Source: Planctomycetaceae bacterium
GTDB lineage: Bacteria; Planctomycetota; UBA1135; GCA-002686595
Reading direction: 5' to 3'
Assembly (NCBI GenBank): GCA_011525785.1
Contig: WYBT01000039.1
Span: 1-64,000, forward strand
Length of the DNA stretch: 64,000 nt
Each line of letters begins with the position of its first letter. The stretch's first letter is position 1. Of the stretch, positions 17,107 to 26,048 are shown one piece after another. The notes under the pieces are model-generated. The model saw only the letters and a list, made by a program, of their open reading frames with translations, did not search any database and was not told the DNA's origin. Made by a program: the position numbers and the translations under genes.

Positions 17107-19899
17107 TCAGAAGCGCTCGAACGCGCCGATGTCGACCAGCGGCGGCGCGCCGACGCCCACGTCCGGCGCCGAGGGCACGTCGACGAAGCGCGCGTTGCCG
17201 GCGAAATCGAACGGCGCGGGTTCGAGCGTGTTGAGGTCGCCGTCCAGATCGAGCAGGTCGAGCGCCACGAGAGCGTTGTCGCCCGCGTCGAGGCAGGGCG
17301 AACCGAGCTGCAGGCTGTAGTCGTTGTCGACGTACGTCGCGGGCAGGTTGTCGGGACCGTCGGGGTCGGCGAACAACGGATCGAGAGCAATGTTGCCCGC
17401 GCCCCAGTTCAAGACGCCGTTGCCAACCGACACCGCCGCTTGGCCGCCCTGGACATCGCAGCGCTCGACGCCGCACGTCGCGAGCGCGTTGGAGCCGTGG
17501 ACCCGCAGTTGGGCCCCGAGCGGCGACGCATTCCCCCACAGAATCGAGTTGCGCAAGGTGCAGCTCGTGAACTGCCCGACGAAGAGCGCGCCGCCCTCGA
17601 TCGAAGCAGTGTTGTCCGCGAACGTGGTGTTCGAGATCGCCAGCGACGGCGGGATGTTCGGGCCTCCTCCGAGCAGGTAGATGGCCCCGCCGCGCTGCGC
17701 CGTGTTGCCCGCGAAGCAGCAGTTGCTGATCACCGGCGTGACGCCGTAGAAGCCGGTGTAGATCGCACCGCCCGACTTGGCCGTGTTGCCGAGGAAGTCG
17801 CAGCGCTCGAACACGATCCCGGCGTTCCCGTGGGAGGCCAGAACCGCGCCGCCCACCGAGACGTGCGAGTTGCCGACGAAGGAGCAGTCGACGAAGTGCG
17901 CGCGAGGCGTGGAGTAGACCTCGCCGAGCCAGACCGCTCCGCCGGGGTTGGCGTCGAACAGACAGCGCTCGAAGCGCGCCTCGCCGCGTCCGACGTACGC
18001 GCCGCGGAGCCCGCCGCAAGCCGTGAAGCGGCAGTCGACGACCGTCACGTTGGGACCGAGCGGGCCGCCGAGGCCCGACACCCACAGCGCGGGCGACGCG
18101 CGCATCAAGGTCAGCCCCTCCAGACGCGTATCCGGCCCTTCGCCGTCCTCGAGCTTGAACAGCGCGCCGCTGCCGCCCGCATCGAACACGCAGTTGGCCG
18201 GCCCGTTCTGGCTCTTGATCCGCAGCTCGCGACCGCCGAGCGACAACTCCTTGTTGCCCGCGCCGACGTACAGCCCGTCCTGGATCACGATCGTGTCGCC
18301 CGAGAGGCTGATCGCCAGCGCTTCGGCCATGGTTTGGAACGGGGCCGCCGCGCTCCCGTCGCCGCCTGGGGCCGCGCTGTCGTCGACGTACAGCGTGAGC
18401 CCCAGCGACTCGCACTCATCGGGCACGCCGTTGGAGTTGACGTCCTGGCTCGCGCCGGAAGCGATGTCGCACGAGTCCTGCCGTGAGTTGTTGTTGCAGT
18501 CCGCCGCGCCCAGCACGAGCTCGCAGGCGTCGCTCGCGAGGTCGCCATCGCAGTCGGCGCTGACGCCCTCGAGCAGGTCGAGCCAGTCGAGGAGTCCGTT
18601 GCCGTCGCAGTCCGGCTGGCCGGCGCGATCGAGCACGAGCACGTGCAGCGGCGTCGCGAGCAGATTCCCGGCGGGGCCGACGACGGCGCCTTGGATCCAG
18701 CGCACGCGGCCCGCAGGCGCCGAGGTGACGTCGGGCATGGTGCGCACCAGCGTGGCCGAGCCGCTGGCGCCGATGCGGACCGCGTCGCTCCGCGCCAGGA
18801 ACGTCGGCACGGGCACGAGCCATGGTCCGGCGAACTTGGCCGAGAGCACCCACGCGGCGTTCGAGGCCTCGATCGCGAACACGCTGTCGCCGGGCTCGCC
18901 TTGCGCGACGATCGCCAGCGCTGCGGACTCGCTGACGATGGCGGGCGCGCTCAGGCGCCGCGACGCGACCGGATGGAACACGTACACGCCGCCGCCCGAG
19001 AAGGGCAGCCCGTCGTCCCCGGCGTTCTGCGGGCCGGGCAGGGCCTCGCCGCGCGGGCCGCCGGTGTACTCGTTGTCGGCGAGCTTGGCCTGCGCGCCGG
19101 GGTCGACGCGCAAGCCGTCGCCGCCATCGCCGCCTTCCGACCCGATGTCCGCCGCGTAGCCGCCCGCGCCGCCCTGGAAGGTGGAACCGGTCGCGAACAG
19201 CCCGAAGTCGGCCTGGCGCGCTCCGTATCCGCCCGTGCCGCCTTCGAAGCCGTACTGACCGCCGTCGCCGCCGCGCACATCGCAGTGGTAGAGCGCGACC
19301 GCCGATCCGCTTGCGTTCAGCCCGTTGCCGCCGTCGCCGCCGATGCAGTCGAAGGGGTTAGTGGTGTTGTGATAGCCGCGTCCGCCGCGGAGCGTGCTCG
19401 CGACGATCGCGACGCGCGCGCTGTTCAGCGCCTCAACGCCGTGCCCGCCAGCCCCGTTGGAGTAGCACGAGCCCTGCAGGCCCTCGCCGCCGACGAACGT
19501 GCAATGCTGCACGCGCACTTGGCCCGCGTTGCTCTCGAGGCGCAGGCCCGGCGGCGGCTGGGTGATCACCGAGGCCGGCAAGGCCGCGACGGACAGACCG
19601 CTCAGGATCACACGCTGCGACGCTTGCAGGTTGCGGACCTCGACGGTGCCGTTGATCGTGACGGCGCCGCCGGGCATGGCGAAGATCGAGAGCGCCTTGC
19701 CATCGATCGTGAACGGCGCGTAGACGCCGCTAGCGACCAGCAGCACATCGCCGGACACGGCCGCGTCCACCGCGACCTGCAGATCGGGGAGCACTCCCAG
19801 GCCAGGCGCATCCACGATGGCCACTCCTCCGGCGCGCGCGGCGGGCGCGAGGGTTGTCAGGAGCGCGGCGAGCAGTCCGAGTGCGGCAGTGTGCGACAA
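17107..19899 (-). CDS. Large exported beta-helix protein with calcium-type Asp/Asn repeats
   Basis: The protein has 930 residues. It starts with TTG at 19899, chosen because GGAGGA lies seven bases upstream (19907-19912) and a signal peptide follows (LGLLAALLTTLAPAARA). The N-terminal third is a glycine-rich beta-helix with turns such as GGDGGNGLNASGSAVALYHCDV. Three calcium-type repeats follow at about 455-525: DCDGNGLLDWLD, DCNNNSRQDSCD and DVNSNGVPDECES. These resemble dockerin or thrombospondin type 3 loops. A second beta-helix of polymorphic outer-membrane-protein type (repeated GGAI/GGAL and FxxNTA motifs, about 570-850) and a short end (VDIGAFERF) typical of choice-of-anchor beta-helix proteins complete it. 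It lacks the C-terminal module seen in its neighbours. Likely a surface or extracellular structural or carbohydrate-binding protein. Confidence 0.88.
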   Translation of the reverse strand: MSHTAALGLLAALLTTLAPAARAGGVAIVDAPGLGVLPDLQVAVDAAVSGDVLLVASGVYAPFTIDGKALSIFAMPGGAVTINGTVEVRNLQASQRVILSGLSVAALPASVITQPPPGLRLESNAGQVRVQHCTFVGGEGLQGSCYSNGAGGHGVEALNSARVAIVASTLRGGRGYHNTTNPFDCIGGDGGNGLNASGSAVALYHCDVRGGDGGQYGFEGGTGGYGARQADFGLFATGSTFQGGAGGYAADIGSEGGDGGDGLRVDPGAQAKLADNEYTGGPRGEALPGPQNAGDDGLPFSGGGVYVFHPVASRRLSAPAIVSESAALAIVAQGEPGDSVFAIEASNAAWVLSAKFAGPWLVPVPTFLARSDAVRIGASGSATLVRTMPDVTSAPAGRVRWIQGAVVGPAGNLLATPLHVLVLDRAGQPDCDGNGLLDWLDLLEGVSADCDGDLASDACELVLGAADCNNNSRQDSCDIASGASQDVNSNGVPDECESLGLTLYVDDSAAPGGDGSAAAPFQTMAEALAISLSGDTIVIQDGLYVGAGNKELSLGGRELRIKSQNGPANCVFDAGGSGALFKLEDGEGPDTRLEGLTLMRASPALWVSGLGGPLGPNVTVVDCRFTACGGLRGAYVGRGEARFERCLFDANPGGAVWLGEVYSTPRAHFVDCSFVGNSHVSVGGAVLASHGNAGIVFERCDFLGNTAKSGGAIYTGFYGVTPVISNCCFAGNTAQRGGAIYLLGGGPNIPPSLAISNTTFADNTASIEGGALFVGQFTSCTLRNSILWGNASPLGAQLRVHGSNALATCGVERCDVQGGQAAVSVGNGVLNWGAGNIALDPLFADPDGPDNLPATYVDNDYSLQLGSPCLDAGDNALVALDLLDLDGDLNTLEPAPFDFAGNARFVDVPSAPDVGVGAPPLVDIGAFERF

Positions 19900-20161
19900 G
19901 ATTCCGTCCTCCAGTGCGAAGCGAGTCGGGGGGCCCGTGCGGGTCCATGCGAAGGGCTCGCCAGCCGTTAGCGAAAACCGACAACCTCCCTCGGCGAGCA
20001 GCCTCGAGCGCCGGGCCGATGCTACCCGTGGATCGAGCGCAGCGTCAGGCGCCTCGAATCAACCGAGGCCCTCGCTTCTTCGGCGCTTCACTGCGCCGCG
20101 GGAGTCGCCCATCGCGCTTCGGCGCAGCCGCGCCCCGTCGACGGCGCCGCACCACACGCCG

Positions 20162-20677
20162 TCAGCGGCGCTCGACCACGAGCTCGTCGTAACCGGACTG
20201 GGGATCGAACTCCCGCCGGTAGATCAGGTGCGGGTGCTCCTGAACGGCGATCACGAGCGTGGTGTAGACGCGATTGCCCTCCATCACGTGCCCGCCGATC
20301 GTGCGGCCCTCGCCGTCGCTGACCGCCATGTGCAGGTGGAACTCGCCCGCCGCGAGGTAGCCCGAGAGCGAGACGACTTCGAAGTGACCGCTGTAGCGCG
20401 TGGTCTCCTCCTTGTTCGCCAACCGCAGCGACACGTCCGTGAGGCTCCCCACCGCGCTCACGACGCTCGCCGCGCGCAACTGATCGCGTTGCGCGAGCGC
20501 GCGGAGCTCCGTCACGAGCTCCTGCCCCGGCTTCAAACGCACCACGAAGGTCTGCGGCGTTGCGGGCGAACTCGCGCAGCTCGTCAGGGCCAGCCACGCG
20601 CCCGCGAGCACCAGTGCGAACGAACGACGTCCAGCCCGCGAACGGGCCCGCGAGACGGTTGCGAAGGTGTCGTGCAT
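20162..20677 (-). CDS. PPC/DUF296-domain lipoprotein
   Basis: A 171-residue protein with an N-terminal signal ending in the lipobox LTSC, so it is probably lipidated at about residue 33. The rest is one PPC (DUF296) domain, a trimeric fold known from plant AT-hook proteins and many bacterial proteins. The conserved motif is present (FHLHMAVSDGEG then IGGHVMEGN), including the histidines that bind metal in bacterial members. The ATG at 20677 has GAGGA just upstream. Usual bacterial PPC proteins are cytoplasmic; the added lipoprotein signal places this one outside the cytoplasm. Function unknown. Confidence 0.88.
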   Translation of the reverse strand: MHDTFATVSRARSRAGRRSFALVLAGAWLALTSCASSPATPQTFVVRLKPGQELVTELRALAQRDQLRAASVVSAVGSLTDVSLRLANKEETTRYSGHFEVVSLSGYLAAGEFHLHMAVSDGEGRTIGGHVMEGNRVYTTLVIAVQEHPHLIYRREFDPQSGYDELVVERR

Positions 20678-21084
20678 GGGTTCCTCGGTGCGGCGAGCGC
20701 ACGCGCCACCAGTAGAGCGATCCGATCGACTGCGCAACGAGTTCGTCGCTCACCGCAACCAAGCCGCTCGGTGTGAGGAGGCGGCGGCGACCCCCGCACG
20801 GTCGGCTTCGAGCAGCCAGCCGTCGAGTGCGCCGACCCAAGTCTGTGAGCCGTTGAGCCCAGCCTGTGTTGACGCAGATCAGCTCAGCAACCGACGCCAC
20901 ACAGGACTCGGTCCGCACCTTCATTCTTGCTCGCGGCGCCAAACGCCTCGCACCAGCGAGCAACTTGCGCGAGCGGCTAGGGTCCGACGTTCCGCCGCGT
21001 TTGGGCGACCGACCAGACTTCGAGCTCCAGAGAGGTGCTCGGCCGCCTGACCCCGGCCGGGGGAGTGGCTACACTCCGCGCTCA
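20678..21084. other. Divergent intergenic region with a small hairpin near the ATPase start
   Basis: This 407 bp gap lies between the PPC lipoprotein and the ATPase gene and must contain both promoters. GGAGTG (21062-21067) and CACTCC (21072-21077) form a perfect 6 bp stem with a GCTA loop, ending eight bases before the ATPase GTG. It overlaps TACACT, which could be a -10 box. Nothing else stands out. Confidence 0.4.
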
Positions 21085-22320
21085 GTGATCCGGCGCATCA
21101 CGATCAGCGGCTTCAAGAGCCTGCAGAGCGTCGAGCTCGAGCTCGGCGAGCTGAATCTCTTCATCGGCGCCAACGCCAGCGGCAAGTCCAACTTCTTCGA
21201 CGCGCTGCGGGTGCTGCAGGGCATCGGATACGGGTTCACGATCGGCGAGATCCTGGACGGCAAGCCCAAAAGCGCCAACAGCGACGTGTGGGACCCGATC
21301 CGTGGCGGCAGCGCGCGAGCTGCGTTCGCGAATGGAGAGAGCGCGCATGAAATCCGCTTCGAGGTCAGCCTCGAACTGAACGCGAGCGACGCACGCACAG
21401 CGAGCTACTCGATCGCTTTCGATCCGGCCGAGGGAGCGCTCGTCGATGAGTGGCTGATCGTCGATGGGACCAGGGTCTACAGCAGCGTCGACATCGAGAA
21501 TCCCAAGGGGCGTCCTTACTTCGAAGTGCGGTGCGCGCCAGGGAAGGCCAGCCGGCCGCCGCACGACAAGTTCGAACGCTCGCGCCCGGTCCTCGGACAG
21601 TTCGCGCGCTCGAAACACTGCCTCGAGTCACACCGACCGGGCGTCCAGGCGTGCCTGCGCGCGCTGTCGAACACGCAGCGGATCGATCCGTCGCCGGCGA
21701 TCCTCCGCGACTACTCGACGGCGCAGTCGGTGAAGCGCATGGGCGAGCGAGGCGAGAACTTCGCCGCGCTGGTCAAGACCATTTGCGCGGACAGCGCCTC
21801 TCGGGATGCGTACACGTCGTGGCTGAGGCAACTCTGGCCGAGCGAAGCGATCGAGGACGTCGGCGTGCTCCACGGAGCGCTGGGCGAGCCCCTGTTCGCG
21901 ATCAAGGAGCGCGGAAAGGACCAGCCTGCCCCAGTGCTCTCGGATGGCACGCTGCGCTTCGCGGCGATCGCAGCGGCCTTCTTCCAGCCGGACCGGCCTG
22001 ACATCCTGACGATCGAAGAACTCGAGAGCGGGATCCACGCTTCGCGCGTGCGCGTGCTCGTAGAGCTGCTCCGCTCTCAGGCCAGGGCCGGACAGGTTCA
22101 GGTCATGGCGACGACCCACTCGCCGATCGTGCTGGCCTGGCTGAACGAGAGCGAATACGCCACGACCTTTTACTGCGACCGCGACTCGTCCACCGCTGCG
22201 TCGAACATCCGTCCGCTGAACCGCGTTCCCGACTTCCTGCGCGTGCTCGAGAAGCAGCCGATCGGCGAGCTGTTCGCGGAGGGATGGTTGGAGGGAGCGC
22301 TTTGCGCTTCGGTGTCCTGA
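21085..22320 (+). CDS. AAA-family ABC-type ATPase (OLD/SMC-like), likely defence component
   Basis: The protein has 411 residues and begins with GTG at 21085 (VIRRITISGFKSLQS), exactly where this ATPase family begins. Walker A is FIGANASGKSNFF (about 27-38), the signature region is LSDGTLRF (about 288), Walker B is ILTIEELESGIH (about 310) and the switch histidine is in ATTHSP (about 350). The domain layout is that of AAA_21/OLD-type ATPases with no attached TOPRIM domain. The next gene overlaps its end and looks TOPRIM-like, so the pair may be a split OLD-type ATPase-nuclease. Such pairs (for example RloAB or Gabija-like systems) act against phage. The biochemical role here is inferred. Confidence 0.88.
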   Translation: MIRRITISGFKSLQSVELELGELNLFIGANASGKSNFFDALRVLQGIGYGFTIGEILDGKPKSANSDVWDPIRGGSARAAFANGESAHEIRFEVSLELNASDARTASYSIAFDPAEGALVDEWLIVDGTRVYSSVDIENPKGRPYFEVRCAPGKASRPPHDKFERSRPVLGQFARSKHCLESHRPGVQACLRALSNTQRIDPSPAILRDYSTAQSVKRMGERGENFAALVKTICADSASRDAYTSWLRQLWPSEAIEDVGVLHGALGEPLFAIKERGKDQPAPVLSDGTLRFAAIAAAFFQPDRPDILTIEELESGIHASRVRVLVELLRSQARAGQVQVMATTHSPIVLAWLNESEYATTFYCDRDSSTAASNIRPLNRVPDFLRVLEKQPIGELFAEGWLEGALCASVS

Positions 22321-22865
22321 TCGTTCCCGAGGATCCGACTCACGACCGCTACATCCTGAAGCCGCTCGTCGAGGCCCTGCTCGTTGACCTCGGCAAGCCC
22401 AACGCCAAGGTGGAAGTGCTCGCCAATCCGCGGATCCAGGGCTACGAGCAGGCGAAACGACTGTTGCTCGAGCGGCTGCTCCAGCAGTACTCGCATCGCG
22501 ACCTGCTGCTCTTCATGCCGGACTCCGATCTGCTCGACCGCTCCTCCGAGTTCAAACACCTGGAGAACGCGGCCGCGGACTGCGGCGCTCGACTGATCTG
22601 CTGCGCGGCGATTCCGGAGGTTGAGATCTGGCTGCTCGCCGGCCACGCCGAACGAATCGGCGCGAGCTGGTCGCAGGCGCGCGAGCACTCTCACCTGAAG
22701 GAGACGCTGTTCGCGCGCTTTCTGCAGACGTACGGCGACCCGCGGCGACCGGGCGGAGGCCGCGATCAGCTCTTGAAGCAGACGCTGCGCAACTTGCCGG
22801 GACTACTCTCCCGCTGCAGCGAGTTGCTGGAACTGCGGAGTCGAATCGCGGCGCTGCTTCACTGA
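22284..22865 (+). CDS. Small TOPRIM-like/DUF4276-like partner of the ATPase
   Basis: The 193-residue protein overlaps the preceding ATPase gene by 37 bp. An alternative TTG at 22302 has GGAGGG six bases upstream (22290-22295) and may be the true start, leaving a 19 bp overlap; the ATG at 22284 has its purine run directly adjacent. Visible motifs are VPEDPTHD near the start, LLFMPDSDLLD in the middle and AIPEVEIWLLAGH towards the end. The acidic residues and the E-x-E-x-W-L-L pattern resemble DUF4276 and RloB-type TOPRIM-like nucleases. Overlap implies translational coupling with the ATPase. Confidence in the gene is high, in the nuclease assignment moderate. Confidence 0.8.
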   Translation: MVGGSALRFGVLIVPEDPTHDRYILKPLVEALLVDLGKPNAKVEVLANPRIQGYEQAKRLLLERLLQQYSHRDLLLFMPDSDLLDRSSEFKHLENAAADCGARLICCAAIPEVEIWLLAGHAERIGASWSQAREHSHLKETLFARFLQTYGDPRRPGGGRDQLLKQTLRNLPGLLSRCSELLELRSRIAALLH

Positions 22866-22892
22866 GGCGAGCGGCGGTGCGGCGAGCCGCGC

Positions 22893-23447
22893 TCACCACC
22901 AGTGCAGCGGGTAGCGGCGATGGTGCACGAGGTTGTTGGTGACCAGCGCGGTGACGAGCAGGATCAGCGCTCCGGCGAGCACCGGCACGAGGATGAACGC
23001 GACTCCGGCGCTGCCTTGCACGCCGATCAGGGCCGTCGCGCCGCCGGGCGGATGCGTGGTGTGCGTCAGGTGCATGGCGAACATCGAGAGCCCCACCGCG
23101 AGCGCGATGGTCGCCGGGCTCGAGCCGAACAGCGCGACGACGGCGACTGCGATCGCGGCCGAGATAACGTGCCCGCCGATCAGATTGCGCGGCTGCGAGA
23201 GCGGCGATTCAGTGACGCCGAACAAGAGCACGGCCGACGCGCCGAACGAGCCGATCAGCAGCGGGTGGCCGACGAGTTCGGTGACCCACACGATCACCAG
23301 CACGCCGAACGCGCCGCTGAGGCAGCTCCACAGCGCATGCTTCTTCGACGCAGCGCCGCGCACGGGGCCGCGAGGAGCGCGCCAACGCGCGGGAACGCCT
23401 CGCACTCGCGCGCGCAGACTCGCGAACCACTTCACCAGATGCGTCAT
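22893..23447 (-). CDS. HPP-family integral membrane protein
   Basis: A 184-residue membrane protein with about four transmembrane segments. It carries the family motif THTTHPPGGATALI, together with GSFGASAVLLFGV and QPRNLIGGH, all typical of bacterial HPP proteins. Related cyanobacterial and plastid proteins have been linked to nitrite transport, but for stand-alone bacterial members the substrate is unknown. Its ATG (23447) overlaps the stop codon of the MFS gene in an ATGA arrangement, so it is translationally coupled to that gene. The longer open frame upstream is out of frame with the real MFS gene and is spurious. Confidence 0.9.
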   Translation of the reverse strand: MTHLVKWFASLRARVRGVPARWRAPRGPVRGAASKKHALWSCLSGAFGVLVIVWVTELVGHPLLIGSFGASAVLLFGVTESPLSQPRNLIGGHVISAAIAVAVVALFGSSPATIALAVGLSMFAMHLTHTTHPPGGATALIGVQGSAGVAFILVPVLAGALILLVTALVTNNLVHHRRYPLHWW

Positions 23448-24658
23448 GGCGCGAGCGTACCCGTCGCGTCGGCGCGACTGCTCCGGCGCGTTGCGATCCA
23501 CAGCGCGGCGGCGGCGATCACGCCGCAAGTGAACGGCAAGAGCGACCAGCCGCCCGGGCCCCACTGCGCGAGCAGCTCCTGTCCGAGCGGCGGCCCGATC
23601 ACGTTGGCGCAAGCCCAGGCGGTGAAGTAGAGCCCTTGATAGCGGCCGCGCAGCTCGGTCGGCGCGATGTTGCTCACCAGCGCGTTGCACAGCGGAAAGA
23701 GCGCGACCTCGCCCGCGGTCCACACCACGATTGCGAGCACGTGCGTGCCCGGCGTGTCGACGAAGGCGTGCAGCGCGAGCCCCCAGCAAAACACCAGCGC
23801 GCACAGCGGCACGACGCGGCCCGCACCGAGCTTCTCGGCGCGCGGCACGACCCACGGCTGTGTGAGCGCGACGCCCAGGCCGTTGAGCGCGACGATGCGC
23901 CCGTACAGCGCGATGTCGATGCCATCGGCGCGCATCAGCGGCCCGAAGGCCGCCACGACCTGCACGATCGACATGCCCATCATCAGCGCCGCGACCAGCA
24001 TCGGCCGCAGGCGTCGATCGCTGAGCGAGCGCGCGAAGCCGCCGCTCACCTGCACCTGCTCGACTTGCTCGGGCCGCGTCTCGGGCACCCACAGGCCGAC
24101 CACCAGCGCCGCTGCGAGCATCGTCGCCGCGTCGCCGTAGAACAGCCAGGCGAAGCCCATGTGCTTGGCGATGGCGCCGGCGAGCACCGGGCTGATCGCG
24201 AAGCCGAGGTTGTAGGACCAGATCAGGTACCCGAAGGCCTGGCCGCGCTGATCGGGCCGGGTGAGGTCGGTGATCGCCGCGGAAACCGCCGGTCGATAGA
24301 CCTCGGCCACCGCGCCGAGCAGCAGCGCGAGCACGGCCAACGCGGGCGCGCCCGAGGCTTGCGCGAAGGCGAACAGCACCGCGGCGCCGCCGCACAGGCT
24401 CGCGAGCATCGTGCGCTTGCGGCCCCAGCGGTCGCTGAGCTGTCCGCCGACGATGGCGGCGATCACTGCGCCGACGCCCCAGGCGCCGATGATCAGCCCG
24501 CTCTCGCGCGCGCCGAGCTTCTGCTGCTCGCTGAGGTACAGCGCCAGGAACGGCAGCACGAAGGCGCCGAGCCGGTTGACGAACATGCCCGCGACGAGCA
24601 CCCAGAAGGCGCGCGGCAAATCGCGGAAGCTCCCGGCGGCGGAAGTGGACGTGGACAC
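23444..24658 (-). CDS. Major facilitator superfamily transporter
   Basis: A 404-residue protein with about twelve transmembrane segments. The loop 2-3 motif is clear (GGQLSDRWGRKRTML), as expected for drug- or metabolite-efflux MFS proteins. A second related motif occurs at VSNIAPTELRGRYQG. It starts with GTG at 24658; no clear ribosome-binding site is visible. The gene follows the cysteine desulfurase after 190 bp and overlaps the HPP gene by 4 bp, so it may export a product of the two upstream enzymes. The substrate cannot be read from the sequence. Confidence 0.9.
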   Translation of the reverse strand: MSTSTSAAGSFRDLPRAFWVLVAGMFVNRLGAFVLPFLALYLSEQQKLGARESGLIIGAWGVGAVIAAIVGGQLSDRWGRKRTMLASLCGGAAVLFAFAQASGAPALAVLALLLGAVAEVYRPAVSAAITDLTRPDQRGQAFGYLIWSYNLGFAISPVLAGAIAKHMGFAWLFYGDAATMLAAALVVGLWVPETRPEQVEQVQVSGGFARSLSDRRLRPMLVAALMMGMSIVQVVAAFGPLMRADGIDIALYGRIVALNGLGVALTQPWVVPRAEKLGAGRVVPLCALVFCWGLALHAFVDTPGTHVLAIVVWTAGEVALFPLCNALVSNIAPTELRGRYQGLYFTAWACANVIGPPLGQELLAQWGPGGWSLLPFTCGVIAAAALWIATRRSSRADATGTLAP

Positions 24659-24848
24659 GCTGGGATCCGGAGAGCGCTCGAGCCGCGCAGGGGGCGAAGA
24701 GGATAGCGGCGATCTGCCCGCCGCATTTCAGCCGCTCGTCGAGCGAGCCCGCCACACGCGCGTGCTTCTCGGTCGAGGTCGCCCGCTCGAGACCGCCCAG
24801 GCGACGCCACTCAGCCAACGCCGCGCTTCGGCCGCGCGGCCGCTGCGC

Positions 24849-26048
24849 TCAGGCCACCAGCCCGCGCAACGCGCTCGCGAAGCGCTCGAGGTCGTCGGAG
24901 TCGTTGCAGATCCAGGCGCTGGCGCGCAGCGTGGCGTCGACGCCGAGCGCGTCGTGCAACGGATGGGCGCAGTGCCGTCCAGCCGAGACGAGCACGCCAA
25001 ACGCATCGCTGAGCGTGCGCGCGACGCTCTCGGCGTCGAGTCCGTGCTCGGGCAACGCCAGGGCGACCAGCGGAATGCGCTCGCGCGCGTCCTGTGTTCC
25101 GAGCACGCGTACGCCGGGCACGCGCGAGCACTGCTCGAGCAGCTGCGTCGCCAGCGCGCGCGAGTGCTGCTCGATCTCGTCCGGGCCGAGCTGCCCCAGC
25201 AGGCGCAGCGCCGCCGCGAGCCCCAACACGCCTTCGATGTTCGGCGTGCCCGCCTCGAAGCGCTGCACGCCGGGCTTGAACTCACACGCGGAGCTCCCCA
25301 CGCGGGCGACCATGCCGCCGCCCACGCGCGCGGGCTCGAGCGACTCGAGCAGTTCGCCGCGCACGTACAGCGCGCCCGTACCCGACGGACCGCCCACTTT
25401 GTGGCCTGAAAACGCGTAGAAATCGCAGTCCAGGGCGCGCACGTCGACCGCCAGGTGCCCCGCGGCCTGCGCGCCGTCGACGAAGGTCAGGATGCCGCGC
25501 GAGCGCGCGAACTGTGCGATGCGCGCGAGCGGAGCGAGCGAGCCGAGCACGTTCGACACGTGGTGCACCGCTATCAGCTTGGTGGCGGGCGTGCAGAGCG
25601 ACTCGAGCGCATCGAAGTCGGGGCAGCCGTCGGCGCGCGCGGGCAAGGTGCGCACGCGCGCGCGGCGGCGCCAGGGCAGGAGGTTCGAGTGGTGCTCGGC
25701 GTGCGTCGTGACGACCTCGCTCGCCGCGTCGAAGGCCAGTGCGTCGGCGGCGAGGTTGGCGGCGTCGGTCACGCCTGCGGTGAAGATCAGCTCGCCCGCG
25801 CTCGCGCCCAGGTGCGCCGCGACGACGTGTCGCGCCGCCTCGAAGGCCTCGCTGGCCTCGGCCGAGAGCGCGTGGACTCCGCGGTGCACGTTGGCGCTGT
25901 ACTCGCCGTGGTAGCGCGCGATGGCCGCGAGCACGGCGCGCGGGCGCGGCGCGGTCGAGGCGCAGTCGAGATACGTGAGCGGTTGGCCAGCGAGCTCGCG
26001 CGCGAGCAGCGGGAACTCGCGCTTGAGTGCGGCGACGTCGAAGCTCAC
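24849..26048 (-). CDS. Group II (SufS-like) cysteine desulfurase / class V aminotransferase
   Basis: A 399-residue PLP enzyme that starts with GTG at 26048. The PLP-stacking histidine is in HAEHHSN (about 119), the PLP-phosphate and pyridine contacts are in FVDGAQAAGH (Asp about 191), the Schiff-base lysine is in FSGHKVGGPSG (Lys about 217), and the catalytic cysteine is in SAGRHCAHPLH (Cys about 360). All residues needed for sulfur mobilisation from cysteine are present. The gene overlaps the end of the PaaK-like gene as GTGA, so the two are translationally coupled. No SufU, SufE or Fe-S scaffold gene is adjacent, which hints at a role in sulfur incorporation into a product rather than general Fe-S assembly; that is inference. 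Confidence 0.9.
   Translation of the reverse strand: MSFDVAALKREFPLLARELAGQPLTYLDCASTAPRPRAVLAAIARYHGEYSANVHRGVHALSAEASEAFEAARHVVAAHLGASAGELIFTAGVTDAANLAADALAFDAASEVVTTHAEHHSNLLPWRRRARVRTLPARADGCPDFDALESLCTPATKLIAVHHVSNVLGSLAPLARIAQFARSRGILTFVDGAQAAGHLAVDVRALDCDFYAFSGHKVGGPSGTGALYVRGELLESLEPARVGGGMVARVGSSACEFKPGVQRFEAGTPNIEGVLGLAAALRLLGQLGPDEIEQHSRALATQLLEQCSRVPGVRVLGTQDARERIPLVALALPEHGLDAESVARTLSDAFGVLVSAGRHCAHPLHDALGVDATLRASAWICNDSDDLERFASALRGLVA

Noticed and set aside
22893..24818. A 641-residue open frame ending in the HPP protein
   Set aside because: Its first 450 residues are an out-of-frame reading of the MFS gene; the HPP protein starts at 23447, overlapping the MFS stop by ATGA.
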